The position numbers and the translations under genes were made by a program. 42,595 nucleotides of DNA from Chloroflexota bacterium. Its GTDB lineage: Bacteria; Chloroflexota; Anaerolineae; J036; Brachytrichaceae. The notes beneath the pieces were generated by a model that made no database searches, had not been told where the DNA came from, and saw only the letters and a list, made by a program, of their open reading frames with translations. The stretch lies in the NCBI GenBank assembly GCA_030550095.1, contig JAUQQA010000018.1, positions 1-42,595 on the forward strand. Direction: 5' to 3'. This document shows, in pieces, positions 1 through 9,581 of the stretch; within the stretch, counting starts at the first letter, position 1; each line of letters begins with the position of its first letter.

Positions 1-9
1 TTCTGCGGC

Positions 10-333
10 TCATATTCTCTCCGCTTCCTGCTTCAACGACCCATGGCTCGTAGATCGGCCAGCAGCCGTTCCGCCGGCGTGACTTCCCGGGGAACTCCCG
101 GTAGAGCCCGTGAGGTGGGCTAGTCCGTGGTTTTTCAGGTTGATAGCGGCGTTGAGGTCTCTATCCATCTCCAGACGGCGTTGTGGGCACACGAACACCC
201 GAACCGACAAGGGTATCAGTCCTGGAGAGACCCACCCACAATGGGAACAGGTCCGAGTGGAAGGGAAATGTCTGGGAGCTACGACCACCCTGGACCCATA
301 CCACCTAGCCTTGTACTCCAGCATCCGCCTGAA
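10..333 (-). pseudogene. tnpB: TnpB (IS200/IS605 OrfB) C-terminal remnant
   Basis: Only the last ~108 residues of a TnpB-type RNA-guided nuclease are recognisable: FRRMLEYKARWYG, then the zinc-finger half CSHCG, then DRDLNAAINL of the RuvC-III region, and a Gly/Ser-rich tail ending in KQE. The N-terminal two RuvC segments and the guide-binding lobe are missing; to the right the similarity stops near position 333 and the DUF4832 gene begins at 397. The second zinc knuckle, normally CPxCG, reads CPQRR (codons near 175-180), so two of the expected finger residues are lost. Truncation plus a broken finger make it a dead relic. The IS end past the stop lies at the window edge, so a surviving omega-RNA segment cannot be judged. 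Confidence 0.85.
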
Positions 334-396
334 AGCACCCCGCACCCTAAGCGCGCACAAACAAGTCGAGGACGTTGTATAACCCACCAGCGGCTC

Positions 397-1833
397 ATGC
401 ACAAACGACACCGAAGCGAAATCCTTGCTGTGGCGCTGCTTATGATTGCGCTCGGGCTCTTGGCATTCGACCTCGCCGGGCACGTCTTATCGCACGGCGA
501 GCGCGTTGCCTACTCGGCGCCGTTGTCGAGCTATCAGACCCTCACCTACACCGAGTGGATTAGCGATGTCGTGAACCCCGAACGCGGTTTCCGTTACTCC
601 TTTGACGACCTCGATCCGAATCTGGACTACAGCTACTACCGCAGCCAAGGCGCCTCGCTGATCTACGCCTACCTGCTGCTCGACAATTACCGCACAAGCC
701 CGCTCCCTAGCACCGTGTTGCAACGGCTACAAAACGCGCTAGACGCCGTGCGCAGCGCAGGGCTGAAGGTGATCTTGCGCGTGGCATACAACTTTGGACC
801 GTACCCCAACAGCGAGCCTGATGCGCCGCTGCCGTGGATCATCACGCACACGCAACAGCTCTCGCCTGTGCTGCATGCCAACGCCGACGTGATCGCATGG
901 ATGCACGCAGGCTTCATCGGCGCTTGGGGCGAGTGGCACTCCTCCACCAACGGCTTGCATCTCGACCCCAACGCCAAGTGGCAAGTGCTCAATGCGCTTG
1001 CGGCGGCATTGCCTGCCGACCGCTTTATCCAGTTGCGCTATCCTGCCGACATCATCGCGTTTTTCCCAACGCCGCTCAATGCAAGCGATGCCTTTAACGG
1101 CGCGTTGCAAGCGCGCGTGGGCTTTCACAACGATTGTTTTCTCTCCTCTGATACAGATTACGGCACTTATCTCGACCCCACACACCGACTTACGACAACG
1201 AACTACCTTGCCCAGATGAGCCAATTCGTACCCACCGGGGGCGAAACTTGCGCGCTCTACACAACGCTGCAAAACTGCACCGTCGCCATTCGGGAAATGG
1301 AGCGCCTGCACTGGACGGATTTGAACCTCAGTTACCATCCCGATGTGATTCAGTACTGGCGCAACCAGGGGTGCTTCGAGACCATCCGCAAGCGGCTTGG
1401 GTATCGGCTTGTGCTGCAGCGCGCCACGTTCCCCGTGACTGCCTCGGTGCATCAGGCTATCACCGTGACGTGGACGCTGAGCAACCAAGGGTTTGCCGCG
1501 CCGCTCAACCCACGCCCGGTGTACCTTGTGCTCAGCAGCACAGCGGTGGTGCATCGCGTATTGCTCCCGCACGTTGATCCGCGTCGGTGGCTACCCGGAA
1601 CACACACCGTCACCGTCTCGGTGACGCTGCCGAGCACGCTGCCCGCCACAAGCTACGCGCTTGCGCTCTGGTTGCCCGATCCCTACCCACGCTTGCAAGG
1701 CGATCCACGTTACAGCGTCCGCTTTGCCAATCACAATGTTTGGGACGAAGCGAGGGGGTGGAATCGGCTGGGGCAGATTACCCTCACGAACCCGCTCACG
1801 CACAGTGCGTTTCTGCCACTCCTGCGCCGTTAG
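397..1833 (+). CDS. Membrane-anchored DUF4874/DUF4832 family protein
   Basis: A 478-residue protein. Residues 9-28 form a hydrophobic segment after a basic start (MHKRHR), so it is exported and probably membrane-anchored. The early motif NPERGFRYSF and the later GAWGEWH are hallmarks of the DUF4874/DUF4832 pair, an uncharacterised extracellular family with a TIM-barrel-like first half. The last ~120 residues look like a beta-sandwich module (alternating V/T strands). The ORF is open further upstream to 127, but that part overlaps the antisense tnpB remnant, so the ATG at 397 is preferred; a TATAAC box sits at 378-383. A glycan-related role is a guess from family context only. Confidence 0.8.
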   Translation: MHKRHRSEILAVALLMIALGLLAFDLAGHVLSHGERVAYSAPLSSYQTLTYTEWISDVVNPERGFRYSFDDLDPNLDYSYYRSQGASLIYAYLLLDNYRTSPLPSTVLQRLQNALDAVRSAGLKVILRVAYNFGPYPNSEPDAPLPWIITHTQQLSPVLHANADVIAWMHAGFIGAWGEWHSSTNGLHLDPNAKWQVLNALAAALPADRFIQLRYPADIIAFFPTPLNASDAFNGALQARVGFHNDCFLSSDTDYGTYLDPTHRLTTTNYLAQMSQFVPTGGETCALYTTLQNCTVAIREMERLHWTDLNLSYHPDVIQYWRNQGCFETIRKRLGYRLVLQRATFPVTASVHQAITVTWTLSNQGFAAPLNPRPVYLVLSSTAVVHRVLLPHVDPRRWLPGTHTVTVSVTLPSTLPATSYALALWLPDPYPRLQGDPRYSVRFANHNVWDEARGWNRLGQITLTNPLTHSAFLPLLRR

Positions 1834-1871
1834 CGGTGCGCTCAGCCGCTCCGCGAACAAGCCGAAGTGAG

Positions 1872-1877
1872 TATCAT
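1872..1877 (+). promoter_or_regulatory. -10 box (TATCAT) for the DUF2237 gene
   Basis: TATCAT lies 8 bases before the ATG at 1886, the spacing expected if transcription starts at or next to the start codon. There is no Shine-Dalgarno sequence. No good -35 hexamer is visible. The position argues for the ATG at 1886 rather than the in-frame TTG at 1883. Confidence 0.45.
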
Positions 1878-1885
1878 CCTGCTTG

Positions 1886-2269
1886 ATGTCGAAGAACGTT
1901 CTCGGCACTGAGCTTAAGCCGTGTAGCATGAACCCGCTCACAGGGTGGATGCGCGACGGCAGCTGCAACTTGGGGCCAGGCGATACTGGGCTTCACCTGG
2001 TCTGCGCGCAGGTCACACAAGCGTTCCTCGAGTTCACGCGCACACGCGGCAACGACCTAATCACGCCACGCCCTGAGTATCGCTTTCCAGGGCTAAAGCC
2101 TGGCGATCGCTGGTGCTTGTGCGTGTTTCGGTGGCTAGAGGCCTATGAGGCAGGCTATGCGCCGCCTGTGGACTTGGAGGCCACACACATCTCCGTGTTG
2201 GAATTTGTGGACCTCGAGACGCTGAAGCGCTTTGCGATCTCCCCCACCTTGCCGAGCAGCGAGCCATGA
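1886..2269 (+). CDS. DUF2237 family protein
   Basis: 127 residues matching the whole length of the DUF2237 family: NVLG near the N-terminus, then GWMRDGSC, the block [20 protein letters not shown], and [11 protein letters not shown] with two conserved cysteines. The family is widespread but its biochemical role is unknown. The gene overlaps the following ROK kinase by four bases (ATGA at 2266-2269), so the two are co-transcribed and probably translationally coupled. The -10-like box immediately upstream and the absence of an RBS suggest a leaderless mRNA. Confidence 0.9.
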   Translation: MSKNVLGTELKPCSMNPLTGWMRDGSCNLGPGDTGLHLVCAQVTQAFLEFTRTRGNDLITPRPEYRFPGLKPGDRWCLCVFRWLEAYEAGYAPPVDLEATHISVLEFVDLETLKRFAISPTLPSSEP

Positions 2270-3201
2270 ACTTCTACGGCGGCATCGAAGCCGGCGGCAC
2301 AAAGTTCAACTGCACCATCGCCGCCGATCCTGCGCACATCTTGGCGGAGACGCGCATCCCAACCACCACACCCCAAGAGACGCTAGAACGCGTTGTGGCA
2401 TGGTTTCGTGAGGCGTCGGTGCCGCTGCGCGCCATCGGGATCGGCTCCTTTGGACCAGTTGACCCAAACCCCGCCTCACCGACTTACGGCTACATCACCA
2501 CCACCCCAAAACCGGGTTGGCAAAACACGGATCTCGCAGGCACTATCCAGCGCGCGCTCGGCGTGCCGACTGCATTCGACACGGACGTGAATGCCGCTGC
2601 CCTCGGCGAGTGGCGCTGGGGTGCAGGACAAGGGTTGGACGTAGTGCTTTACCTCACCATCGGCACGGGAATTGGCGGCGGCGCAGTGGTGCACGGGCGG
2701 TTGTTGCATGGGCTGATCCACCCCGAAATGGGACACATTCGCCTTCCGCGCGATGTTGAGCGCGATCCTTTCCCAGGCGTGTGTCCTTATCACGGCGATT
2801 GCTTTGAGGGACTATGCAGCGGTCCAGCGCTGCGCGCGCGTTGGGGACAAGACCCGGCCACCTTGCCACCAGACCATCCCGCCTGGGCGCTGCAAGCGCA
2901 CTACATCGCGTTGGCGCTGGTGAATTACATTTGTGTGCTTTCGCCGCAGCGCATCATCCTCGGCGGCGGCGTGATGAGCAACTCGTTCTTGTTCCCCTTG
3001 ATCCGCCGTGAGGTGCAAGCACTGCTGAACGGCTACATCGTGCATCCCGACATTTTGGAGCACATCGATCGCTACATCGTGCCGCCAGCGCTGGGCGCGC
3101 GCGCAGGTGTGCTCGGCGCCGTGGCGTTGGCGCAGCAGAGACTTGCTTCGCCTAGCGATCACGTTATGCCGCGCAGCGCCTCGGCAACGGCACCGATGTG
3201 A
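2266..3201 (+). CDS. ROK-family sugar kinase, probable fructokinase
   Basis: 311 residues. The ATP-binding GIEAGGTKF is at the N-terminus. The sugar-binding/catalytic region [17 protein letters not shown] precedes GTGIGGG, and HPEMGHI (residues 152-158) is followed by a cysteine/histidine cluster CPYHGDC, the zinc-binding layout of ROK fructokinases and mannokinases. It should phosphorylate a hexose, most likely fructose, in the cytoplasm; substrate is by family resemblance. It starts inside the DUF2237 stop codon. Its 3' end overlaps the convergent HAD gene by 43 bases (3159-3201), so the two transcripts are complementary there. Confidence 0.88.
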   Translation: MNFYGGIEAGGTKFNCTIAADPAHILAETRIPTTTPQETLERVVAWFREASVPLRAIGIGSFGPVDPNPASPTYGYITTTPKPGWQNTDLAGTIQRALGVPTAFDTDVNAAALGEWRWGAGQGLDVVLYLTIGTGIGGGAVVHGRLLHGLIHPEMGHIRLPRDVERDPFPGVCPYHGDCFEGLCSGPALRARWGQDPATLPPDHPAWALQAHYIALALVNYICVLSPQRIILGGGVMSNSFLFPLIRREVQALLNGYIVHPDILEHIDRYIVPPALGARAGVLGAVALAQQRLASPSDHVMPRSASATAPM

Positions 3202-3962
3202 GCAAACACGTAGTCGGGTTGGATTGCGCTTTGCGCGAGGTCGGATTCGGTGGTAACGCCGCTGAGCACCAAGAGGGTGGTCAGTTGCATGCGCTTGCCG
3301 CCGAGGATGTCCGTGTCGAGCCGGTCGCCGATCACGGCGGTGTCCTCGGGAGTGCCGTTGAGGCGACGCAACGCTTGGCGGAACATCTCTGGCTCGGGCT
3401 TGCCGATGACGAGCGGCGCGACGCCTGTGGCTGCTTGAAGCGCAGCAAGAATCGCGCCGTTGCCGGGTGTTAAGCCGCGTTCGCTTGGAAACGTCAAGTC
3501 GGGGTTGGTGCCAATGAAGGCAGCGCCGCGGCGGATGAGCAGGCATGCCTCGGCGAGTTTAGCGTAGCTCAAGCCGCGGTCGAGCCCCACGACCACATGG
3601 GTTGCCGTGTCGGGTGCGTCGTTCGCTACGCGCAGCCCAGCGCGTTCCAACGCCTCGATCAAACCAGCCTCGCCGATCACAAACACGTGCGCCTTGGGAG
3701 CTTTTTCGGCGAGGAACGCAGCAGTAGCCTGTGGCGAGGTGATCACCTCCTCCTCTCGAATGGCGATGCCGAGGTTAGCGAGCCGCTCCACGTAAGACCG
3801 CGCTGGCTTGGTGGCGTTGTTCGTGGCGAGCACAAAACGAATGCCGCGCGCGCGCACGGTCTCGAAAAACGCGTGAACGCCCGACATGACCTGAGGACCG
3901 CGCCACAGGACGCCATCCATGTCCACGATCACGTTGCGGATGCGCGCGAGTGGGACAGGCAT
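3159..3962 (-). CDS. HAD-IIA (NagD-type) sugar phosphatase
   Basis: A 267-residue HAD hydrolase of subclass IIA. Motif I is [10 protein letters not shown], motif II lies in LATNNATKP, the lysine of motif III is in IGKPEPEMF and motif IV is IGDRLDTDI. Family members dephosphorylate small phosphorylated sugars or nucleotides. I chose the ATG at 3962: a GAGGAG site sits 11 bases before it. An in-frame GTG at 3971 overlaps the permease stop codon but would leave only 2 bases to that site. It is the last gene of the glycosyltransferase-permease-HAD run, all on the minus strand with overlaps or near-overlaps. Confidence 0.88.
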   Translation of the reverse strand: MPVPLARIRNVIVDMDGVLWRGPQVMSGVHAFFETVRARGIRFVLATNNATKPARSYVERLANLGIAIREEEVITSPQATAAFLAEKAPKAHVFVIGEAGLIEALERAGLRVANDAPDTATHVVVGLDRGLSYAKLAEACLLIRRGAAFIGTNPDLTFPSERGLTPGNGAILAALQAATGVAPLVIGKPEPEMFRQALRRLNGTPEDTAVIGDRLDTDILGGKRMQLTTLLVLSGVTTESDLAQSAIQPDYVFAHIGAVAEALRGIT

Positions 3963-3967
3963 TGCGT

Positions 3968-4804
3968 TCACAGCTCCTCGCCAAAGCGCGGGCTATAGCG
4001 GTGGAAAATGACCCAACCGATCACGAAGAACGCGACACACGTCAGCGCCGTGCGCAGCACAAACTCCGGCGTCGTGAGGCGCCCCCAATACATTAGGTCT
4101 TGATACAGATTCACCAGCGAAGCCATCGGGTTCAAGCGGCGAACCCAAACGCTAAGCTCGATCACCTGCCCAAGCAAGGTGACGCGCTGCGCTTGTGCAA
4201 TGTCGTACCAGATGGGCGTGAGGAAGAACAACGCCAGCATCGAGAGATCCACGATGAACTGCGTGTCGCGGTAGAAGACGTTGAGTGTGGCAAGCAACAT
4301 CGCCAGCCCCGCGCTGAAGATCGCCTGTAGCCCAACCACAAAGGGCAGCAGCAACAACGTCCCGTGCAATGGGTGTCCTGAGATGAGCGCCACCAGTAGC
4401 CACATCGGTAACGCCAAGAGGTAGTTCACGAGGCTAGCAGCGACCGACGCCAACGGCAGAATCACGCGCGGGAAGTACACCTTTTTCACGAGCGCTGCGC
4501 TGTTGAGCACACTCCCAGCGCCGCTCACCACCGCTGCGGCGAAGAAGTTCCATCCCAACAAGCCGGAGAGGATGAAGACGTTGTAGTGCTCGATCTCGGC
4601 AGGACCGCGGTTGATCACGCCGAAGACGAACGACATCACCACCATCATGCCCAGCGGCTGGAGAAACGACCAAACCACACCGAGCACAGAGCCGCGGTAG
4701 CGCACCTTTAAGTCGCGCATGACCAACATGCGCAACAAGGAGCGATATGCCCAAAGTTCCTGCAGAGGGTTTATCAGCGCGTGTATCGTCGCGGAATTAA
4801 CCAT
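3968..4804 (-). CDS. ABC-2 type polysaccharide/polyol export permease
   Basis: 278 residues with six predicted membrane helices and the ABC-2 permease signature: a cytoplasmic start with LLRMLVMRDLKVRYRGSVLG, then WSFLQPLGMMVVM and LSGLLGWNFF, and late on TPIWYDIAQ. This is the Wzm/TagG type that exports lipid-linked polysaccharide. The start ATG at 4804 lies within the last codons of the upstream glycosyltransferase (8-base overlap, ATGGTTAA), which supports it over upstream in-frame codons that read out of the neighbouring gene. The matching ATPase (Wzt) is not in the window, so it must be elsewhere or shared. Confidence 0.88.
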   Translation of the reverse strand: MVNSATIHALINPLQELWAYRSLLRMLVMRDLKVRYRGSVLGVVWSFLQPLGMMVVMSFVFGVINRGPAEIEHYNVFILSGLLGWNFFAAAVVSGAGSVLNSAALVKKVYFPRVILPLASVAASLVNYLLALPMWLLVALISGHPLHGTLLLLPFVVGLQAIFSAGLAMLLATLNVFYRDTQFIVDLSMLALFFLTPIWYDIAQAQRVTLLGQVIELSVWVRRLNPMASLVNLYQDLMYWGRLTTPEFVLRTALTCVAFFVIGWVIFHRYSPRFGEEL

Positions 4805-6029
4805 CTTCACGCCGGGAGGTGAGCACTTGAGGGGTCGTTGCGGTCTTGTGCTCCTCGCTGAGCAGGTAGCGGTAGCCTTGCAAGACGACCTGCACGGCGC
4901 GGTCCCAGCCATAGGCTTGCACAGCGCGCTGTCGGAGCTGCTCGCCGAGCTGTCGGCGTCGCTGAGGCGCAGCGAGCAGCGCGGCAACATGATGGGCGAG
5001 GGCAGCGCTATCGCCTAGGGGCGCATAAACGCCCAACGCGCCCAGGTATTCGCGCTGTGCTGGCGTATCGAACGCCACCACAGGCAACCCCATCGCCATG
5101 TAGTTGAGCACCTTGCCACTGCCCTCGGTGAGCGAGCGTTTGGGCGCCACTGCAATATCACCCAGCGCGAGCATACGTGGCGCCTCCGCGTAGGGCACGC
5201 GCCCTGTGAAGATCACCGTCTCGCCGAGACCCACCTGGTGCGCAAGCACGCGCCAGTGCGCGTCACCCGGGTAGCCCATCACCAACCAGCGCGCGTGAAC
5301 GCCGCGCTGCTGCAACAAAGCTGCGGCCTCAATGATGTGCCGAATGCCCTGATGCTCGGCGAGCAGCCCGAGGAAAACCACCACCGGCTCATCTGCGCCG
5401 ATGCCCCACTGCGCACGCAGCGCTGCGCGCTCGTTCGGCGTGAGCACATCGGGGCGGAAGACGTGCGTGTTGACGCCATCAGGCAGTGGCAACACCCGTG
5501 CCCGCCTGCCGAGTTCGCGCTCGAGTTGAGTTGCAGCATGGCGCGTGCTGGTGAAAATGACGCGCGGTAAGCGGTTAATCTTGCGTTCCAGCCGCGCGAA
5601 AAACGCATGGCTCAATGAGCCTGCGCGCACGAAGTTGTGCTGCACGATTTCATCGCTCAGGCTGCCTTGGTAGTCGAACGCCACCGGGATGCCGAACAAG
5701 CGCCCCACCACGCTGCCGATCAGCGCGCCCTCGTGCAAGTGAGCATGGATCACATCGAAACGCTCGCGCATCAGCACTTGCACCAGCTTGAGCGTGAGCA
5801 GCACATCGAAGGCGTACTTGTGGCGCGAGGAGCCGACCTCGTAGTGGCTACGCCAAGGCGTCGGCGCAGAGCGGATAATGCGCACGTCGGGCACGTCGTT
5901 GCCCTTGTAGTACGTCACGATGGTGACTTGATGACCGAGTGCTTGGAGCGCGCGTGCTTCTTCGAGGATGCGCACGTGGCAACCGTAGTCCCCAAAGAAC
6001 GACGTCGGCGCAAGGCTTAGGATGCGCAT
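4797..6029 (-). CDS. GT4-family glycosyltransferase
   Basis: 410 residues with the two Rossmann-like domains of GT-B enzymes. The N-terminal domain begins MRILSLAPTSFFGDYGCHVR, with the acceptor-side loop. The C-terminal domain has VVVFLGLLAEHQGI and the nucleotide-sugar site EGSGKVLNYMAMGLPVVAF, whose first glutamate belongs to the EX7E motif of family GT4. It should transfer a sugar from an NDP-sugar to a growing surface glycan at the inner face of the membrane. It is the first gene of the left arm of the polysaccharide locus and divergent from the ligase gene across 116 bp. Confidence 0.88.
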   Translation of the reverse strand: MRILSLAPTSFFGDYGCHVRILEEARALQALGHQVTIVTYYKGNDVPDVRIIRSAPTPWRSHYEVGSSRHKYAFDVLLTLKLVQVLMRERFDVIHAHLHEGALIGSVVGRLFGIPVAFDYQGSLSDEIVQHNFVRAGSLSHAFFARLERKINRLPRVIFTSTRHAATQLERELGRRARVLPLPDGVNTHVFRPDVLTPNERAALRAQWGIGADEPVVVFLGLLAEHQGIRHIIEAAALLQQRGVHARWLVMGYPGDAHWRVLAHQVGLGETVIFTGRVPYAEAPRMLALGDIAVAPKRSLTEGSGKVLNYMAMGLPVVAFDTPAQREYLGALGVYAPLGDSAALAHHVAALLAAPQRRRQLGEQLRQRAVQAYGWDRAVQVVLQGYRYLLSEEHKTATTPQVLTSRREDG

Positions 6030-6036
6030 CTATTCA

Positions 6037-6042
6037 AGTCTA
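6037..6042 (-). promoter_or_regulatory. -10 box (TAGACT) for the GT4-permease-HAD operon
   Basis: On the minus strand TAGACT stands 7 bases before the ATG at 6029, with no Shine-Dalgarno sequence between them, consistent with a leaderless transcript. The -35 region is poor. Confidence 0.45.
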
Positions 6043-6145
6043 CCGCAAACGCTCTGCCGCAGCAGTGTTGGAAGCACCTAACACGCTAAGCGCTTCAACA
6101 GGCCCTCAAGTTGGCTGCTACACTAAGGTCTTGACGAGAGGGAGT

Positions 6146-9100
6146 ATGACGTCAACAGAGGCAAAACCGAGCACACCCAGCTCAACGCCTTACCAACCCG
6201 CCTCGCGCCTCAGTGTGTGGTGCGATCGCTTGATCGAGGCAGGTTGGCTAGCTGCGATCATCATCGTCCCGCTGTTTTTTAACATTTACTCCAGCCGCGT
6301 CTTTGAGCCAGACAAGCTCACCACGCTGCGCTCGATTGCTTTGGTGATGTCAGCGGCGTGGTTGGTGAAGTGGCTCGAGGAGCGGCGCAATCCGCAACGC
6401 GAGCAGGTGATCTCCTGGCGCACGCCGTTGGTGCTGCCCACGCTTATCCTCGTCGTGGTGTACCTGATCAGCACCGCGCTTTCCGTCGCACCGCGCACCA
6501 GCCTGCTCGGCTCTTATCAGCGCTTGCAAGGCACTTACACCACGTTGGCGTATATCGTGGTGTTTCTCATGATCCTGCAAGGGCTGCGCACGCGCACGCA
6601 ACTGGAGCGGTTGCTCACCGTGATGGTGCTGAACTCACTGCCCATCTCGGTGTATGGCGTGTATCAGCGCTTGCGGCTTGACCCGCTGCCGTGGGGCGGC
6701 GACACAGTGGAGCGCGTCGCCGGCAACATGGGCAACTCCATCTTCATTGCCGCCTACTTGGTGATTGTGTTCTTCATTAACCTTTACCGCATCACCGAGA
6801 GCGCCTTCGCCATCTTCAGCGAGAAGCAGCCGCGCTGGAGCGACGTGGTGCGTCTGGGGATCTACATCGTGATTGCGTTGTTCAACGCGGTGGTGATCCT
6901 CATCCTCGCAGGCAGCCGCGGGCCGCAGCTCGGCTGGCTGGGCGGCATGCTGTTCTTCCTCATGCTGCTTGTGCAGCTCATCCGCCGTCAGCGCACACGC
7001 CTTCTGCTCACGGCAGCCTCCATCGTCCTAGCGCTTGGGGGGCTTGGGTTCCTCGTCTTCCTGAACGTCACGCGCCCCGACCCTTCGTTTGCGTGGCTGC
7101 GCAGCTTTCCACTCTTCGACCGATTGAGCACAGTGCTCACCACCAGCGAGGGCACAAACGCCGTGCGCGTGTTGATCTGGGAGGGCACAGCGCAGCTTGT
7201 GGTGCCGCATGAGCCGCTGCAGATGCCCGACGGTACGCCCGACCGCTTCAACGCCATTCGCCCCCTGGTCGGTTACGGTCCTGAGTCCATGTACGTCGCC
7301 TACAACCGTTTCTACCCGCCCAAGCTAGCGTGGTTCGAGGCGCGCAACGCCTCGCCCGACCGCAGCCACAACGAGACGTGGGACGCTTTGGTTATCACAG
7401 GCTTGGTGGGGTTCATCGCTTACATGTTTCTGTTCATCAGCGTGCTCTACTACGGCACGAAATGGGTGGGCTTGATCGCCTCGCGGCTGGAAGCGTGGCT
7501 CTTCGTGGCGCTCTGGATCACTGGTGGCGGACTCGTCGGGGGCTACATGTTGCTGAGCGGTAACGCGCCGCTGTTTGGTGTTGGCTTGGCGGGCGGCATT
7601 GTGCTGTTGGGGTTGATGCCCTTCCTCTTCGTCAGCGCGTGGATCAACGCGCGGCGTGGTGACGATGTCGCAGTCGCTAGCACGCTCTCGGTGCGCGACC
7701 AGTTGCTGCTGATCGGGATCATCGCGGCGATCGTGGCGCATTTTGTGGAGATCCACACCGGGATCGCCATCGCAGCCACGCGCACCTACTTCTGGGCTTT
7801 GGTCGGCATTATGGCGGTGGTTGGGTTGGGCTTGGTGCGCGAGGAGTCACAACAGGTTGAAACTACACTACCCGCGACCAACAAGCCCGCCGAAAGCTCA
7901 AGCACTAAACGCCAACGCCGCGCAGCGCAATCGGCGCCCACGCGCGCGCCGCGCGCCCCCGCACTGGCTATGAGAGGCGCCAATTGGCTGGGCACTGTCA
8001 CCGCGTATGGGCTGATGCTCGGCTTGATCCTCGCTGTGTTGGCGTTTGACTTCGTCAACAACGCCACGCGCGCAGCTTCAGCTGGCGAGGTGTTCATCCG
8101 CGCCATCACTTTCCTACCGCAAGCCAACCGCACCAGCTACGGCATCTTGCTGATGATGGTGGGCACCCTCATCCTCGGCGTGGCATTGGTGTTGGCTGAG
8201 CTGCGCCGCAGCAACGTGTTGCGCACCAGCGCGCAAGTGAGCGCCGCCGCAGCACTGATGACGAGCATTGGGCTATTCCTCTGGGTGCTGATGGGCACGT
8301 TTATCGGGGGGCGATTGGCTGAGTTCACCTCGAGCACGCAGAACTCCATCGGCACTATCCTCGCTGTTGCCGACCAGCTCGGCTTGTTCCCGGCGTACCT
8401 CTACCTGCTGATCCTCGGTGTGATGATCGCAGCGGCGTTTGTGCTGCGCAATGAGAGCGAGCAAGCACCTACGGGCGCAGCTAGCCCTGCTGCCTGGGGT
8501 GTGCTTGCAGTTTCTGCGTTCGTCGTGCCGATTTGGGCAAGCTACAGCAATCTGCAACCTATCTCCGCGGACATTGTTTACAAGCAAGCCAGCCCATGGG
8601 ACCAACAGGGCGCAAACACACTTGCACCCGGCACCAACATCCAAGGCTGGGACATCGCCATCGAGCATTATCGCCGCGCCATTGACCTCGCGCGCAACGA
8701 GGACTTCTATTACCTATGGTTTGGGCGCGCACTGCTTGAGAAGGCGAAGTCCACAAGCAACCTGAGCGAGGAGCGGCGCTTCCCCGAAAATCTGCCCTAC
8801 ACCGCCATCATCGATCCGAATTCACCCTACTGGCAGCGTCCCACGCCTGACGCGCTGCCGTCGGTATCGCTGAGCCGTGAGGACCTGTTGACGGCGGCGC
8901 GGGTGATCCTTGAAGAGGCGCGCGTGATCAACCCGCTCAACACAGATCACAGCGCCAACCTTGCGCGCATGTGGCGCCAAGCCGCAGAGATCACCAGCGA
9001 CCCAGCCCTGCGCGAACAGCGCTTCCGCAACTCCGACCGCGAGTATGCCATCGCCATCAGCCTCAGCCCAAACAACGCTGCCATCTGGAACGAGTGGGCG

Positions 9101-9574
9101 ACGCTCCACCTCTATGCCTTCCGCGACTTCGAGACGGCAAAACAAAAGCTAGAGCGCTCACTTGCGCTCGATCCGCGCTTTGACCAAACCTACCTGCTGC
9201 TAGCAAGTTGGCACATCGAGAAAGCCAACGTGTTGTTGTTCGAGAAACCCGAAGCGCGCCCTGAGGAGCTTAAGCAAGCGCGCGCCTACCTCGAGCAAGC
9301 CGTGCAGGTCGCGCCGAACGCAACGAACGTGTATCAGGAGATCGCGCGCCTGAGCATTGAGCTTGGTGACTTGCGCGCAGCGATCAGCGCCACGGAAAAG
9401 ATAGCTGAACTCAACCCGAACGACTGGAACGCGCTGAAGAACTTAGCGGTGCTGTATCGCGATGTGGGCGATTCGGAGCGGGCGCGCCAGTACGCGGAAC
9501 GCGCGTTGCCGCTCATGCCGCCCGATCAGCAGCCCATCATGCAAGCCTTCATGCAACAGCTCGGCTCACAATGA
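6146..9574 (+). CDS. O-antigen ligase/polymerase (Wzy_C-like) with C-terminal TPR domain
   Basis: 1142 residues. The N-terminal ~670 residues carry many membrane helices. They include the O-antigen ligase loop LILAGSRGPQLG and a long extracytoplasmic loop ending ASPDRSHNETWD, where His408 matches the conserved histidine of WaaL/Wzy enzymes. A linker rich in Ala/Pro/Arg separates a second membrane block, after which residues ~830-1142 are tetratricopeptide repeats. It should join or polymerise lipid-linked glycan on the outer face. I start at 6146, where GAGAGGGAG precedes the ATG; the longer ORF runs antisense through the glycosyltransferase. The next gene follows after 7 bases. A TACACT box at 6119-6124 may be its promoter. 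Confidence 0.85.
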   Translation: MTSTEAKPSTPSSTPYQPASRLSVWCDRLIEAGWLAAIIIVPLFFNIYSSRVFEPDKLTTLRSIALVMSAAWLVKWLEERRNPQREQVISWRTPLVLPTLILVVVYLISTALSVAPRTSLLGSYQRLQGTYTTLAYIVVFLMILQGLRTRTQLERLLTVMVLNSLPISVYGVYQRLRLDPLPWGGDTVERVAGNMGNSIFIAAYLVIVFFINLYRITESAFAIFSEKQPRWSDVVRLGIYIVIALFNAVVILILAGSRGPQLGWLGGMLFFLMLLVQLIRRQRTRLLLTAASIVLALGGLGFLVFLNVTRPDPSFAWLRSFPLFDRLSTVLTTSEGTNAVRVLIWEGTAQLVVPHEPLQMPDGTPDRFNAIRPLVGYGPESMYVAYNRFYPPKLAWFEARNASPDRSHNETWDALVITGLVGFIAYMFLFISVLYYGTKWVGLIASRLEAWLFVALWITGGGLVGGYMLLSGNAPLFGVGLAGGIVLLGLMPFLFVSAWINARRGDDVAVASTLSVRDQLLLIGIIAAIVAHFVEIHTGIAIAATRTYFWALVGIMAVVGLGLVREESQQVETTLPATNKPAESSSTKRQRRAAQSAPTRAPRAPALAMRGANWLGTVTAYGLMLGLILAVLAFDFVNNATRAASAGEVFIRAITFLPQANRTSYGILLMMVGTLILGVALVLAELRRSNVLRTSAQVSAAAALMTSIGLFLWVLMGTFIGGRLAEFTSSTQNSIGTILAVADQLGLFPAYLYLLILGVMIAAAFVLRNESEQAPTGAASPAAWGVLAVSAFVVPIWASYSNLQPISADIVYKQASPWDQQGANTLAPGTNIQGWDIAIEHYRRAIDLARNEDFYYLWFGRALLEKAKSTSNLSEERRFPENLPYTAIIDPNSPYWQRPTPDALPSVSLSREDLLTAARVILEEARVINPLNTDHSANLARMWRQAAEITSDPALREQRFRNSDREYAIAISLSPNNAAIWNEWATLHLYAFRDFETAKQKLERSLALDPRFDQTYLLLASWHIEKANVLLFEKPEARPEELKQARAYLEQAVQVAPNATNVYQEIARLSIELGDLRAAISATEKIAELNPNDWNALKNLAVLYRDVGDSERARQYAERALPLMPPDQQPIMQAFMQQLGSQ

Positions 9575-9581
9575 GGCGCGC

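Noticed and set aside
127-396. N-terminal extension of the DUF4832 gene
   Set aside because: The extra 90 codons are antisense to the tnpB remnant and lack family similarity; the signal/anchor segment begins naturally at 397.
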